A stretch of 64,000 nt of DNA from an uncultured Psychrosphaera sp. (GTDB taxonomy: Bacteria > Pseudomonadota > Gammaproteobacteria > Enterobacterales > Alteromonadaceae): positions 209,972 to 273,971 of the forward strand of contig NZ_CANMSK010000003.1 in NCBI RefSeq assembly GCF_947500655.1, given 5' to 3'. The position numbers and the translations under genes are program-made. Under the pieces are notes generated by a model. That model searched no databases. It was not told where the DNA came from and was given only the letters and a program-made list of their open reading frames with translations. Positions 29,072 to 38,350 of the stretch are shown piece after piece (the stretch's first letter is position 1; each line of letters begins with the position of its first letter).

Positions 29072-30013
29072 TCAATGGTTATTCTGTACTGCTGACTCTA
29101 AAATATGCACACCATTCTCTAACATAAACTGCTGAAATGCTTTGGCTAACAATGTTGGTTGGCGGGCGGAGTTTTGTACCAAACGCCATTTATTACGAAT
29201 AGGAAAATGCTCTACTTCCAATATTTTCAATCCTGGCATAATACCAAAATCCAAACTGTGTTTACTCAATACTGACAAACCTAACCCCGCAGAAACCGCT
29301 TGTTTTATAGCTTCACCACTGGCTATGGTCATCTTCTCATTTAACTCAAAACCGTGCTGTTTAAATAACTCTATGGTGTTTTCCCTAGTGCCTGAGCCTG
29401 CTTCTCGTAAGATAAATGGATAATGGCTTAATCTGGCGAGGCTGATACTAGGTAATAATGTGAGTTCATGTCGTTCAGGTGCAATGACGACTAATTCATT
29501 ATCTAAAAATGGAGTTTCTAGTACTTCAATATTTTGAGGAATTTGACCAAATAAATAAAAATCATCAAGCTTGTCGGCGAGTCTTGCATGAATTTTATCA
29601 CGATTTCCAATCTCTAATTTAACATCTACTTGCGGATGCTCCTTGGCAAATGCCGCCAATAATAGAGGTAAAAAATATTGTGCGGTTGTGACCACGGAAA
29701 TAGACAAGGTGCCAGTAACCACACCTTGTAAATTGTCTATATCAGTTTTCAGATTACCTAAGGTTTGAAATATCTGATTAGCACTGTTAAGCACCGCTTT
29801 GCCCGCATCAGTTAACTCAAGTTTACGACCTAACATTTGATAAATTGGCAAACCAATTAATTCACTTAAATTTTTAAGTTGAATGGAAACTGATGGTTGC
29901 GATATATGTAATTTATCTGCCACCACAGACAAACTTTTATAACGTGCCAATGCTTGTATTAGTTGTAATTGTCGTATTGTTGGCTGTCTGTTTGTTTCTA
30001 AACTCAAACTCAT
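29072..30013 (-). CDS. LysR-family regulator, CbbR-like
   Basis: 313 residues with an N-terminal winged helix (LSVVADKLHISQPSVSIQLKNLSE) and a substrate domain with the VGTLSISVV-type start common to CbbR-like members. It is divergent from ppc with 131 bases between them, so regulation of the anaplerotic PEP carboxylase is possible but not shown. The T-N11-A type inverted repeat expected for LysR binding was not resolved by eye. Confidence 0.85.
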   Translation of the reverse strand: MSLSLETNRQPTIRQLQLIQALARYKSLSVVADKLHISQPSVSIQLKNLSELIGLPIYQMLGRKLELTDAGKAVLNSANQIFQTLGNLKTDIDNLQGVVTGTLSISVVTTAQYFLPLLLAAFAKEHPQVDVKLEIGNRDKIHARLADKLDDFYLFGQIPQNIEVLETPFLDNELVVIAPERHELTLLPSISLARLSHYPFILREAGSGTRENTIELFKQHGFELNEKMTIASGEAIKQAVSAGLGLSVLSKHSLDFGIMPGLKILEVEHFPIRNKWRLVQNSARQPTLLAKAFQQFMLENGVHILESAVQNNH

Positions 30014-30144
30014 TATATAATTTTATCTATGATTGAAATTAATTATATATATTAGACTCTATTCAAAACTAATTCTAGGATGGAGTTATACCAATTCCGT
30101 ATATGAATTAGACAATTCATTAATAATTATTTGAGAGCTAGATT

Positions 30145-32712
30145 ATGTTAGAAACAATCTCACAAAATATCCGTTCGCTCGGCTCTGTACTTGGTAAAAC
30201 CATTGCCAACGACAAAGATCAGCGTTGGTTAGACAATATTGAGCGAGTAAGACTGTTAGCCAAAGATGGTGTGGCTAATGAAGCTTACGCAATTGATGAA
30301 CTTAAAACCTTATTTCAATCTTGTGATGAACAAGATCTATTAATTTATTCTCGTGCTTTTAGCCAATTTTTGAACTTAGCTAATATTGCAGAGCAACAGC
30401 ATACAACTAGCGAACAAGGCTTAGCAGAGCTTGATTTACCGCACCCGTTAGAGTCTTTGCAAGAACAACTCATGTTAGATAAATGTCAACCAGATGAATT
30501 TTTGGCGGCTATAAAAAAATTGCATATTGAATTGGTATTAACGGCGCATCCTACCGAAGTAAATCGTCGTACGTTTATTCATAAATACCATGAAATTGCC
30601 GAGCAACTGGAAGTAACTGGCCCTGAATTAAATGGTCGTATTGAAGAATTAATTGAGCAAGCTTGGAATACCAATGAAATCCGCCCTCAACGCCCTACTC
30701 CATTAGATGAATCACGTTGGGGTTTGAATGCAATCCGTGACAGCTTATGGTTTGCAGTTCCTACTTTTGTAAGAGAATTGGACGAGCTATGTCAGCAAGT
30801 ATCTGGACAACCATTACCACTTGATGCCACTCCAATCACCATGGCAAGTTGGATGGCTGGAGACCGAGATGGCAATCCATTTGTCACGGCAGAGTTAAGT
30901 AAAAAAGCGATTTTAAACGCTAGATTACTAGCAGCTGAATTGTATCTATTAGACTTCCAAAACTTATATTTAGAATTATCTATGCATAAAGCCAGTGACG
31001 CTTTAATTAAAGCTGATACTGATAACATTGGTCCGTATAGAAACTTAATAAAACAAACTATTGGCAAGCTAGAGCGCAGCATAGCTTTACTTAAAGGTGG
31101 TGAGACCAAAGATGTTATTGCAAGCCCAGAAGAATTATTACAACCACTGACCGCTTGTTATGAAAGTTTATTAGACGTTGGTTTATCTCGTGCTGCAAAT
31201 TCACTTTTACTGGATGTGATCCGTAAAGTACATTGCTTTGGTATTTCATTGGTAAAGCTTGATGTACGCCAGCACAGTGAATTTCATGATCAAACCATTG
31301 CTGACATTGTCGAAAGTCTTGGTTTAGGTGATTACTTATCTTGGAGTGAAGAAAAACGTTGTGAGTTTTTACAACAGGAGATCAGCAACCCAAGACCATT
31401 ATTACCGAATAAAAAGTGGAGCGCTCAAACACAAGAAATACTTGATACTTTTAAGTTTATCGCCGAACAACCAAAAGAAGTATTAGGTATCTACATTATT
31501 TCAATGGCAAGCCAACAAAGTGATGTGCTTACTGTTAACTTGTTAATGAAAGCCACTGGTTTAACTTGGGATATGCCAATAGCACCTTTGTTTGAAACAT
31601 TAGACGACTTAAACAACGCATCAAAAGTAATGGACTTGTTGTTAAATAATGCCGAATACACCAAACGTACTCATGGCGCACAACATGTGATGATAGGTTA
31701 CAGCGACTCGGCAAAAGACGCTGGCGTATTAGCAGCAGCTTGGGGACAGTATCAAGCACAAGAATCTTTGGTTGCAGTGGCTAAACGTAATAAGATCACA
31801 CTGAAATTATTCCATGGTCGTGGTGGTACAATTGGCCGCGGCGGCGGTCCTGCACATGCGGCAATTGCATCACAACCTCCAGGAACACTTGAAGGTGGAT
31901 TACGAGTAACAGAGCAAGGTGAAACTATACGTTTTAAGTTTGGTTTGCCTAACTTAGCAGTACGCAGTCTACATTTATACGCCAGTGCCATTTTAGCTAA
32001 TTTAGTTAAACCGCAACCGGCACCAAAAGCTGCGTGGCGGAAAATAATGGATGAAATGTCTGAACGTAGCTGCGCGGTTTATCGTGATTATGTTTGTGAG
32101 CAAGAAGACTTTGTTAAGTACTTCCGACAAGCAACGCCAGAACAAGAGCTTTCTTCTTTGCCATTAGGTTCGCGTCCAAGTAAACGTAAATCAGACGGTG
32201 GCATTGAATCACTGCGTGCTATTCCATGGATATTTTCTTGGAGCCAAAACCGTTTAGTGGTGCCTAGTTGGTTAGGATCAGGACAAGCTATTTCTGAGTA
32301 TAACCAAACTCAAGGTGATGTAATTAAAGACATGTTAGATAACTGGGCGTATTTTAGAGCGCGTATATCACTGACAGAAATGGTGTATTTAAAATCCGAT
32401 ACAAACATTTCAAAAATGTACGATGAAAGCTTAGTTGAGCCAGGGTTACAGCCTATGGGCGATGCATTACGAGCACAGCTAACTAAAGATAAGAGCTTTA
32501 TTTTACAGTTGCTTGGGCAAACGGAAACGTTAGAAAGTGATCAATGGAATCTAACTTCGTTTAACTTACGCAGACCGTATTTATTACCGCTGCATTTAAT
32601 GCAAATAGAAGCGTTAAAACGTTTGCGTAAACAACCAGAGCATCCTGTATGTGAGCAGTTACTTATGGTAACCATGACAGGTATTGCAACAGGTATGCGT
32701 AATACGGGTTAG
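30145..32712 (+). CDS. ppc: Phosphoenolpyruvate carboxylase
   Basis: 855 residues. It carboxylates PEP to oxaloacetate, replenishing the TCA cycle. The catalytic His is in LTAHPTEVNRRT (about residue 135), the FHGRGGTIGRGGGPAH loop is at about 555-570, and the conserved C-terminus is TGIATGMRNTG. The length is slightly under the 880 typical of enterics with no domain missing. The site before the ATG is weak (GAGAG). A terminator follows. Confidence 0.97.
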   Translation: MLETISQNIRSLGSVLGKTIANDKDQRWLDNIERVRLLAKDGVANEAYAIDELKTLFQSCDEQDLLIYSRAFSQFLNLANIAEQQHTTSEQGLAELDLPHPLESLQEQLMLDKCQPDEFLAAIKKLHIELVLTAHPTEVNRRTFIHKYHEIAEQLEVTGPELNGRIEELIEQAWNTNEIRPQRPTPLDESRWGLNAIRDSLWFAVPTFVRELDELCQQVSGQPLPLDATPITMASWMAGDRDGNPFVTAELSKKAILNARLLAAELYLLDFQNLYLELSMHKASDALIKADTDNIGPYRNLIKQTIGKLERSIALLKGGETKDVIASPEELLQPLTACYESLLDVGLSRAANSLLLDVIRKVHCFGISLVKLDVRQHSEFHDQTIADIVESLGLGDYLSWSEEKRCEFLQQEISNPRPLLPNKKWSAQTQEILDTFKFIAEQPKEVLGIYIISMASQQSDVLTVNLLMKATGLTWDMPIAPLFETLDDLNNASKVMDLLLNNAEYTKRTHGAQHVMIGYSDSAKDAGVLAAAWGQYQAQESLVAVAKRNKITLKLFHGRGGTIGRGGGPAHAAIASQPPGTLEGGLRVTEQGETIRFKFGLPNLAVRSLHLYASAILANLVKPQPAPKAAWRKIMDEMSERSCAVYRDYVCEQEDFVKYFRQATPEQELSSLPLGSRPSKRKSDGGIESLRAIPWIFSWSQNRLVVPSWLGSGQAISEYNQTQGDVIKDMLDNWAYFRARISLTEMVYLKSDTNISKMYDESLVEPGLQPMGDALRAQLTKDKSFILQLLGQTETLESDQWNLTSFNLRRPYLLPLHLMQIEALKRLRKQPEHPVCEQLLMVTMTGIATGMRNTG

Positions 32713-32751
32713 TTTACGAGTTTAAGCAAACACAAAAACAAATCAAAACGT

Positions 32752-32782
32752 AAAAAGCTAAGAGATAACTCTTAGCTTTTTT
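32752..32782. terminator. Bidirectional terminator between ppc and the PepSY operon
   Basis: Perfect stem AAAAAGCTAAGAG/CTCTTAGCTTTTT with a four-base loop, between convergent genes. Confidence 0.92.
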
Positions 32783-32847
32783 ACATGCCTATTTCAATGC
32801 AAGGCAAAATGCGTTTTATTCAAAATAAATTAATCTAGTTTATTAAT

Positions 32848-33318
32848 TTAGCCTGGCAATAACTCTTTAACTAATTCCCAACTAGTCACAAAGGTTTCCC
32901 CTTCCCACGTTTCAATGGTTAGCCAAACTTTATGCTCAGGCTTTAACGTCTCAGGCGCAATTCCATGTACTTCTTGTCCATGCTGACTACCATGTAAAAT
33001 ACCTTCATCATGCTTTTCCAGTTCAGCTAATGGCAATGCTTGCTCACCAATATTAAGATAAGCTTGTCGAATATCGGCAACCTTACCTTTGCTAAATATT
33101 AAGAAGAAATCTTTGGTGTAGTGACCACCATGTAAATATGGTTGTTTTAAATTATACGGCATAGGGGCTATTTCAAATGAGCCAATAGTTTGTTTCTGCC
33201 AAACATCAGGAAAAACAGGATTTAACGACTGATAAAGAAAAATAAAAGGCAGGATTAAAACCAGCCCATTAATTTTATATTTGTTGCGAGCAAAAAAACT
33301 ATTTTTAAATTGAGCCAT
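32848..33318 (-). CDS. Membrane-anchored protein of the PepSY/receptor locus
   Basis: 156 residues with one N-terminal membrane segment (about 13-30) and a beta-rich extracytoplasmic domain containing HGGHYTKDFFLIF and a GSQHGQE histidine stretch. I do not recognise the family. Its ATG overlaps the stop of the PepSY gene by one base, so they are translationally coupled. Together with the divergent siderophore receptor this suggests an accessory role in ferric-siderophore handling. Confidence 0.75.
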   Translation of the reverse strand: MAQFKNSFFARNKYKINGLVLILPFIFLYQSLNPVFPDVWQKQTIGSFEIAPMPYNLKQPYLHGGHYTKDFFLIFSKGKVADIRQAYLNIGEQALPLAELEKHDEGILHGSQHGQEVHGIAPETLKPEHKVWLTIETWEGETFVTSWELVKELLPG

Positions 33319-34484
33319 TAGCTTAATTCCTGTTTGTTATCTAGCGTTTCATCATCACTACTTCTAGCGGCTCTGATTGTTCTACCGCCCCACATCATAA
33401 AACCAGTTATAGACATACTGGTTAATAACACGCCGAATAAAAACCAAATTATTTTGGTCCAAATACCGCCAATCGTTCCGTAATGAAGTGGATTAGCAAT
33501 ATGCGATAAGGTTTGTAATGTGCTCATTTGATCTGGTTCACGCACGCTTTCTATATTGCCAGTCCAAGGGTTAACAGTAACGCCATAAGCGTATTGATCA
33601 TAAAAGATAAAGTCACCTTCACCATACAGTTTATAGGTATCACGGTAATGCTCAGCCGGTAAAATATAAGTACTTTTGAAATCTGGGAACTTTTGTTTGG
33701 TGATCGCCAATGCATCAAGTAGTGATATTGGAGCTGTTGGTAACTCAAGTTTTGTATCCAATGATCTGGCTGGTAATTCTGCCATTGCAACTAATGGAGG
33801 ATGCTCTTCAATCGTATAATCTGCATGCCATAAAACAGCCTGAACCAAATACCATAAGCCAGTAAAACTCATAACAATTAAAAACCAAATAGACCAAACA
33901 CCTGCAAGTCTGTGCATGTCGGCTAATACAGTTTTTTTGCCTTGCTTAAAACGAATTTTAGGCTGAGTAAACGCTCGCCAGAATTTCTTATAAATTAACA
34001 AACCGGTTACTAACGCACCTAACATGACAAAAGCCATTAGGTTCACCAAGTAATACCCAATGCTGTAATTACTTTCCCATGGAAATAACAACCAACCATG
34101 CAAAGAACGCATAAAGTTAATAAAGGTCATGCCTTGGTTTATTTGTTGTATCTCACCTGTGTATTGATTCACATAAGCAATGGCATAAGGCTTATCACTG
34201 TCAGTAAAAATAACCGCATTAACTAAGTAATCTTCATAACTCATTGCCGTACTAACTTTAGCTGTCGGATAAGCCTTTTCTACAATAGAGATAAGCTCCG
34301 GCATGGTTTTTTCTGGAAGGTTATCTGGATTTAACGCGCGAGCAGCTGGATTTGTTAACCAAGTTAATTCATGGCTTATTACCGCTATTGTGCCAGTTAA
34401 GCAAACAACACAAAAAATTAACCACACAGGTAGTGAAAACCAACCATGTAGTTGAAACCAAAAACGATTACTTACCTTCGCCAT
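33318..34484 (-). CDS. PepSY-associated transmembrane protein
   Basis: 388 residues with four membrane helices and two periplasmic PepSY-like domains. Family hallmarks visible are the first helix with GTIAVISHELTWLTNP, the helix-2/3 HGWLLFPW and DMHRLAGVWS histidines, and the C-terminal MWGGRT. The family includes siderophore-reducing FpvG-like proteins, which release iron in the periplasm. It is divergent from a TonB-dependent siderophore receptor with two Fur-like boxes in the shared 227-base region. Confidence 0.88.
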   Translation of the reverse strand: MAKVSNRFWFQLHGWFSLPVWLIFCVVCLTGTIAVISHELTWLTNPAARALNPDNLPEKTMPELISIVEKAYPTAKVSTAMSYEDYLVNAVIFTDSDKPYAIAYVNQYTGEIQQINQGMTFINFMRSLHGWLLFPWESNYSIGYYLVNLMAFVMLGALVTGLLIYKKFWRAFTQPKIRFKQGKKTVLADMHRLAGVWSIWFLIVMSFTGLWYLVQAVLWHADYTIEEHPPLVAMAELPARSLDTKLELPTAPISLLDALAITKQKFPDFKSTYILPAEHYRDTYKLYGEGDFIFYDQYAYGVTVNPWTGNIESVREPDQMSTLQTLSHIANPLHYGTIGGIWTKIIWFLFGVLLTSMSITGFMMWGGRTIRAARSSDDETLDNKQELS

Positions 34485-34600
34485 GAATTACCCAATCTAT
34501 ATAAATTAAAAATGCCTAGCTAGCAATCATATCTCGCCATATAGCACCTCATCAAGATAATTCTAAATAAAAATCATTCCCATTAACTATACCACCTAGT

Positions 34601-34619
34601 AATGGGAATAATTCTCATT
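34601..34619. promoter_or_regulatory. Fur box in the PepSY/receptor intergenic region
   Basis: AATGGGAATAATTCTCATT is a near-perfect 9-1-9 inverted repeat matching the Fur consensus. A second, weaker site (about 12 of 19 matches) lies at 34563-34581 around AAAATCATT. Both lie between the divergent PepSY operon and the receptor gene, so iron repression of both is likely. Confidence 0.8.
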
Positions 34620-34711
34620 TACATTTGTTTTATTTTTAAATATACTCCTGAAAAATTTCTATTATGACTCAAATCTTCAAGATAACGATCTTGATAAAGG
34701 TAAACGTAAAC

Positions 34712-36820
34712 ATGAAAAACAATCATAACTTTGCACTTACAGCCCTCGTTTTAGCTATGGGGTTCCATTCACAAACTCAAGCTGCAGAGCAAGAACAACA
34801 AGCAAAAGCGACAGACAATGAAGTTGAACAAATTCTCATTGTTGGCAAACGTACTGACCGAGACAGTAAAGGTGCAACTGGCTTAACAATGGAGATCAGC
34901 GAAACTCCACAATCTATTAGTATGGTGACATCTGAGTTACTTGAAAATTACGCAGCTAACAGTATTAACGACGCACTAAAACTTGCTACAGGTATTACTG
35001 TCGTTCAAGGTGAAACAAACCGTACTAGTTATACTTCACGCGGCTTTGATATTAAAAGTACGCAAATTGATGGCGTTGGTATGCCAAACAGCTGGGGCCT
35101 TGTAACGGGTGCTATGGAAAGTTATGGATATGAAGAGATTGAAGTTATTCGTGGTGCTAATGGCCAGCTAACAGGTGTAGGTAACTCTTCAGGTACCATA
35201 AACTACGTACGTAAACGTCCAACTAACAAAAACGAAGGTGAAGTTGGTATAACTCTTGGCTCTTACAATGAGAAACGCTTACAAGCTGATTACTCTATGT
35301 TGCTTACAGACAGCGGTAGTTGGGCAGCACGAGTTGTAGCAGTAGTCGAAGATTCAGAGTCATACCTTGATATATTAGAAGATGATCGCACTTATATCTC
35401 CGCAGTTATTGATGGTCAAATAACTGATAACTCAACATTAACTTTTGGTGCTTCACATCAAGATGCAAATACCGATGGTAATATGTGGGGTGGGTTAGTT
35501 CTTAATTATGCTGACGGTACGCAAGCTGAATGGGATGTTAGCACAAACCCTGCTCAAGATTGGACCTCTTGGGATACTACAAACACGCAAACGTTTATTG
35601 AATATGTTTATGCATTTGATAATGATTGGGAAATCAAAACAACATACAACTTCCGTGATTCAGCAAATCAAGGGAAATTACTTTATGTTTATGATGCATA
35701 TGGAGTATTCGATAGTGAAACTAATCTAGGACTAGTTAGCTGGCCGGGTCGATACGACGGTGAATTCACAGCTCATTTATTTGATTTAACTGCCAGTGGC
35801 GAATTTGACCTTTTAGGTAAAACTCATGAATTGACAATGGGTGTTAGCAACGCTAGTAGTGAAAGTCTTTCATTTACTAACGGTTACGATTATGCAACGA
35901 CGCCAGCTTATGGTTTCACTCCTGCATTTCCATATGCCTCAAACGTAATACCTGAACCTGTATGGGGTGAAAGAACTAAATATGCAGATATAGACGTTAC
36001 TCTTACACGTGGCTTTGCCTCTACTAAGTTAAATATTACTGACGAGTTGTTTTTGGTTGCTGGTTTTAACGCAATTAACTATAAACGAAATGGTACAAGT
36101 TCAGGCGTTGAAATAGATAACGATGAAAGCGAAATAAGCCCTTATATCGCAGCAACCTACGCGATTACTGATGACATTAATGTTTATGCTGGTTATTCAG
36201 ATATATATCAACCACAAGAACAATATAACTACGATGGTGAGTTTTTAGATCCAAGTAAAGGCGTAAACTATGAACTTGGTGTTAAAACCCAGTGGTTTGA
36301 CGATAGCTTACTTGCCACTTTTGCTATCTTTTCAGCAGAGCAACAAAACATAGCGGCTTATGCAGGATTAAATGCAGATCTACAGTATTATTATAAAGGT
36401 ACTAATGTCGACTCAAGCGGCTTTGAAATGGAAGTTAGTGGTAACATTACTGACAACCTAAACGTATTGTTCGCTTATACATTATTAGACATAGAAGATG
36501 CAGCTGGGGAAAGTACTAACCCATGGGTTGCCACTGATGTTATTAACTTTTCGTTAGGTTATACATTACCAAGCTTACCAGAAGTTAATGTTGGCTTTGG
36601 TGGTAAATGGCAATCAGAAACTGAAAATGCAATTAATGGGGTAACACAAGATGCGTATATGCTAGTAAACGCATTTGCTCGTTGGGAGTTATCTGAACAG
36701 CTTACTTTACAAGCTAATATAGACAATGTGACTGATGAAAAATACATAACATCATTAGAAAATGTTGGTTTCTATGGCGCTCCAGTAAACGGTAGTGTTA
36801 GCGTATCTTATAGCTTTTAA
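34712..36820 (+). CDS. TonB-dependent siderophore receptor
   Basis: 702 residues from the ATG at 34712, which gives a proper signal peptide (cut after TQA); the frame extends to 34664 without a site. A TonB-box-like region (EVEQILIVG) is followed by the siderophore-type plug (ETPQSISMVTSELLENYAAN..., RGFDIKSTQIDGV, IEVIRGANGQLTG) and a 22-strand barrel ending SVSYSF. It resembles the FhuE/FpvA class of ferric hydroxamate or pyoverdine receptors. Fur-regulated by context. Confidence 0.93.
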   Translation: MKNNHNFALTALVLAMGFHSQTQAAEQEQQAKATDNEVEQILIVGKRTDRDSKGATGLTMEISETPQSISMVTSELLENYAANSINDALKLATGITVVQGETNRTSYTSRGFDIKSTQIDGVGMPNSWGLVTGAMESYGYEEIEVIRGANGQLTGVGNSSGTINYVRKRPTNKNEGEVGITLGSYNEKRLQADYSMLLTDSGSWAARVVAVVEDSESYLDILEDDRTYISAVIDGQITDNSTLTFGASHQDANTDGNMWGGLVLNYADGTQAEWDVSTNPAQDWTSWDTTNTQTFIEYVYAFDNDWEIKTTYNFRDSANQGKLLYVYDAYGVFDSETNLGLVSWPGRYDGEFTAHLFDLTASGEFDLLGKTHELTMGVSNASSESLSFTNGYDYATTPAYGFTPAFPYASNVIPEPVWGERTKYADIDVTLTRGFASTKLNITDELFLVAGFNAINYKRNGTSSGVEIDNDESEISPYIAATYAITDDINVYAGYSDIYQPQEQYNYDGEFLDPSKGVNYELGVKTQWFDDSLLATFAIFSAEQQNIAAYAGLNADLQYYYKGTNVDSSGFEMEVSGNITDNLNVLFAYTLLDIEDAAGESTNPWVATDVINFSLGYTLPSLPEVNVGFGGKWQSETENAINGVTQDAYMLVNAFARWELSEQLTLQANIDNVTDEKYITSLENVGFYGAPVNGSVSVSYSF

Positions 36821-36842
36821 TTTTGAGTTGTAAATAGTAAAC

Positions 36843-36884
36843 AAAAACACGCTAAACCTTATTACTAAAGTTTAGCGTGTTTTT
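36843..36884. terminator. Bidirectional terminator after the receptor
   Basis: Perfect 15-bp stem (36843-36857 with 36870-36884) of the form AAAAACACGCTAAAC/GTTTAGCGTGTTTTT, 22 bases after the receptor stop. Confidence 0.92.
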
Positions 36885-36956
36885 TAGTTGCATTGGTTAA
36901 AAAGTCGTCCTTCATAAAACTTTACTGATTAATAGTTTCCCTACTAATAACAAACA

Positions 36957-37913
36957 TCATCCTTGTTTGTGTAGCATATTTCCTTTTAACAACACTTCCG
37001 CTTTTGCTCCTAAATACACATAAATACCTAAGCCAATTAATAAACCGGCTGATGCTGCCATCATAGCTACCGCATTCACCAAATACTGAGGTGAGCCTAA
37101 TACAGACTTAAACATTAATAACAGCGCTTCTATCGAGATAGCGATTAAAATTGTTGCCATAAAACGGGTGATGGTTCTGCGCGTAGAACTGTGTCTAAAT
37201 ATGTCTTTTTGCATTAAAACTTCTTCTTCCATGGTCGTTTTACCTAGGTCGAATATCGCTAATGCAAGAGTTAAAAATATAATAATGCCAAAGGGTTTGG
37301 ATTGCAGACCTTCAATGCTGGGATCGAGTAATAAACTCACAATCTCATTGCCAGCAGAGTATAAAAGAATCCCAACAATTAAGAAAAGACCAATCACAAT
37401 ACAAGAATAAACACTGATAAAAAATGGCTGAAAACGCTTACGCTTATTATCACCCATTAAAAATTCAATCGCATGAGCAAGATCAATATCAAGCACTAAT
37501 ATTCCCACAATATCACCTGTTGCATCCACATGTTTAAGAGCAACAGAAATGCATAAGTTGTGACTAGATGTTGATAAATAAGGCTCAGTGACAACAACAC
37601 CATCGTTTTCACTTTCACACACTTTTACATAATAAGGCCGGTAGGAGCGGTCAACACCTTTACCTAGTCCAAAACTTTTATGGTTTATAGACTTGTTTGA
37701 AATATTAGGGCTTAACTGCACACCTTGATTATCTAGAGTAAACATAAGATCAACAAAAGGATAATTTTGCTTAAGCCATTTCATTGATGCTATTAGGCTA
37801 TCCTCCTCAGTAAAAAATGTCTTATCAAATGCGCCAGCAATGATAGATGACATAAGCTCATGAATTGGCTCTTTATAATCTTGATATCTTTCAATAACGC
37901 TAATGTAATTCAT
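36957..37913 (-). CDS. PDC sensor-domain membrane protein
   Basis: 318 residues. Residues 1-155 form a PDC/Cache-like sensor (for example YPFVDLMFTLDNQGVQLSPN, GKGVDRSYRPYYV and DIVGILVLDIDLAHAIEF), followed by five hydrophobic segments. No signal peptide or helix precedes the sensor domain, so it may lie in the cytoplasm, unlike most Cache sensors. No output domain is present. Similar proteins in Shewanella and relatives are known only by the PDC domain. Confidence 0.75.
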   Translation of the reverse strand: MNYISVIERYQDYKEPIHELMSSIIAGAFDKTFFTEEDSLIASMKWLKQNYPFVDLMFTLDNQGVQLSPNISNKSINHKSFGLGKGVDRSYRPYYVKVCESENDGVVVTEPYLSTSSHNLCISVALKHVDATGDIVGILVLDIDLAHAIEFLMGDNKRKRFQPFFISVYSCIVIGLFLIVGILLYSAGNEIVSLLLDPSIEGLQSKPFGIIIFLTLALAIFDLGKTTMEEEVLMQKDIFRHSSTRRTITRFMATILIAISIEALLLMFKSVLGSPQYLVNAVAMMAASAGLLIGLGIYVYLGAKAEVLLKGNMLHKQG

Positions 37914-38350
37914 AATGTTCCTTGTTATGTGGAGCTAGGAAAAATAATTAACTTTAAATATCAGTAATAACATTTACATAAGTCTATTTAATTACTTTAT
38001 TTTCAACCTATTCAATAAATCATTGAGTAATTAATTGCGTTTAAAAACTCATCCATTTTGAAGTTTATGTTTTATTTATTATCAACAACTTAGGTAGACT
38101 TTAGATATTAAACAAACAAGTAAAGTGCAACTAATGAGTTAATAAATATCACTTTAATTAAATAAAATAATACTACCCGCTGAATGAGCCTGATAAATAC
38201 AATTTCTTACACTTAATTTGTCTTGTTAACTATAGATTTCACCTCAGAATAATAATTTTCAATCCAACTATCCTGTTTAGTCGTGTTACATTAAACGTGT
38301 AAAAGCTTCAGATATAAACTATGAAAGCTTAACTATAAAAGGGAACATAA
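37914..38350. other. 437-base gene-free region
   Basis: Very AT-rich divergent intergenic region between the PDC protein and the DUF885 gene. No open frame with a ribosome-binding site, no strong hairpin and no repeat was found. Promoters for both genes presumably lie here, but none stands out. Confidence 0.6.

Noticed and set aside
30088..30125. ATACCAATT-type sequence before ppc, with similar text at 63738 and 27573
   Set aside because: These share only a short AT-rich core in this window; I could not define ends or a repeat unit, so it is not listed as a feature.
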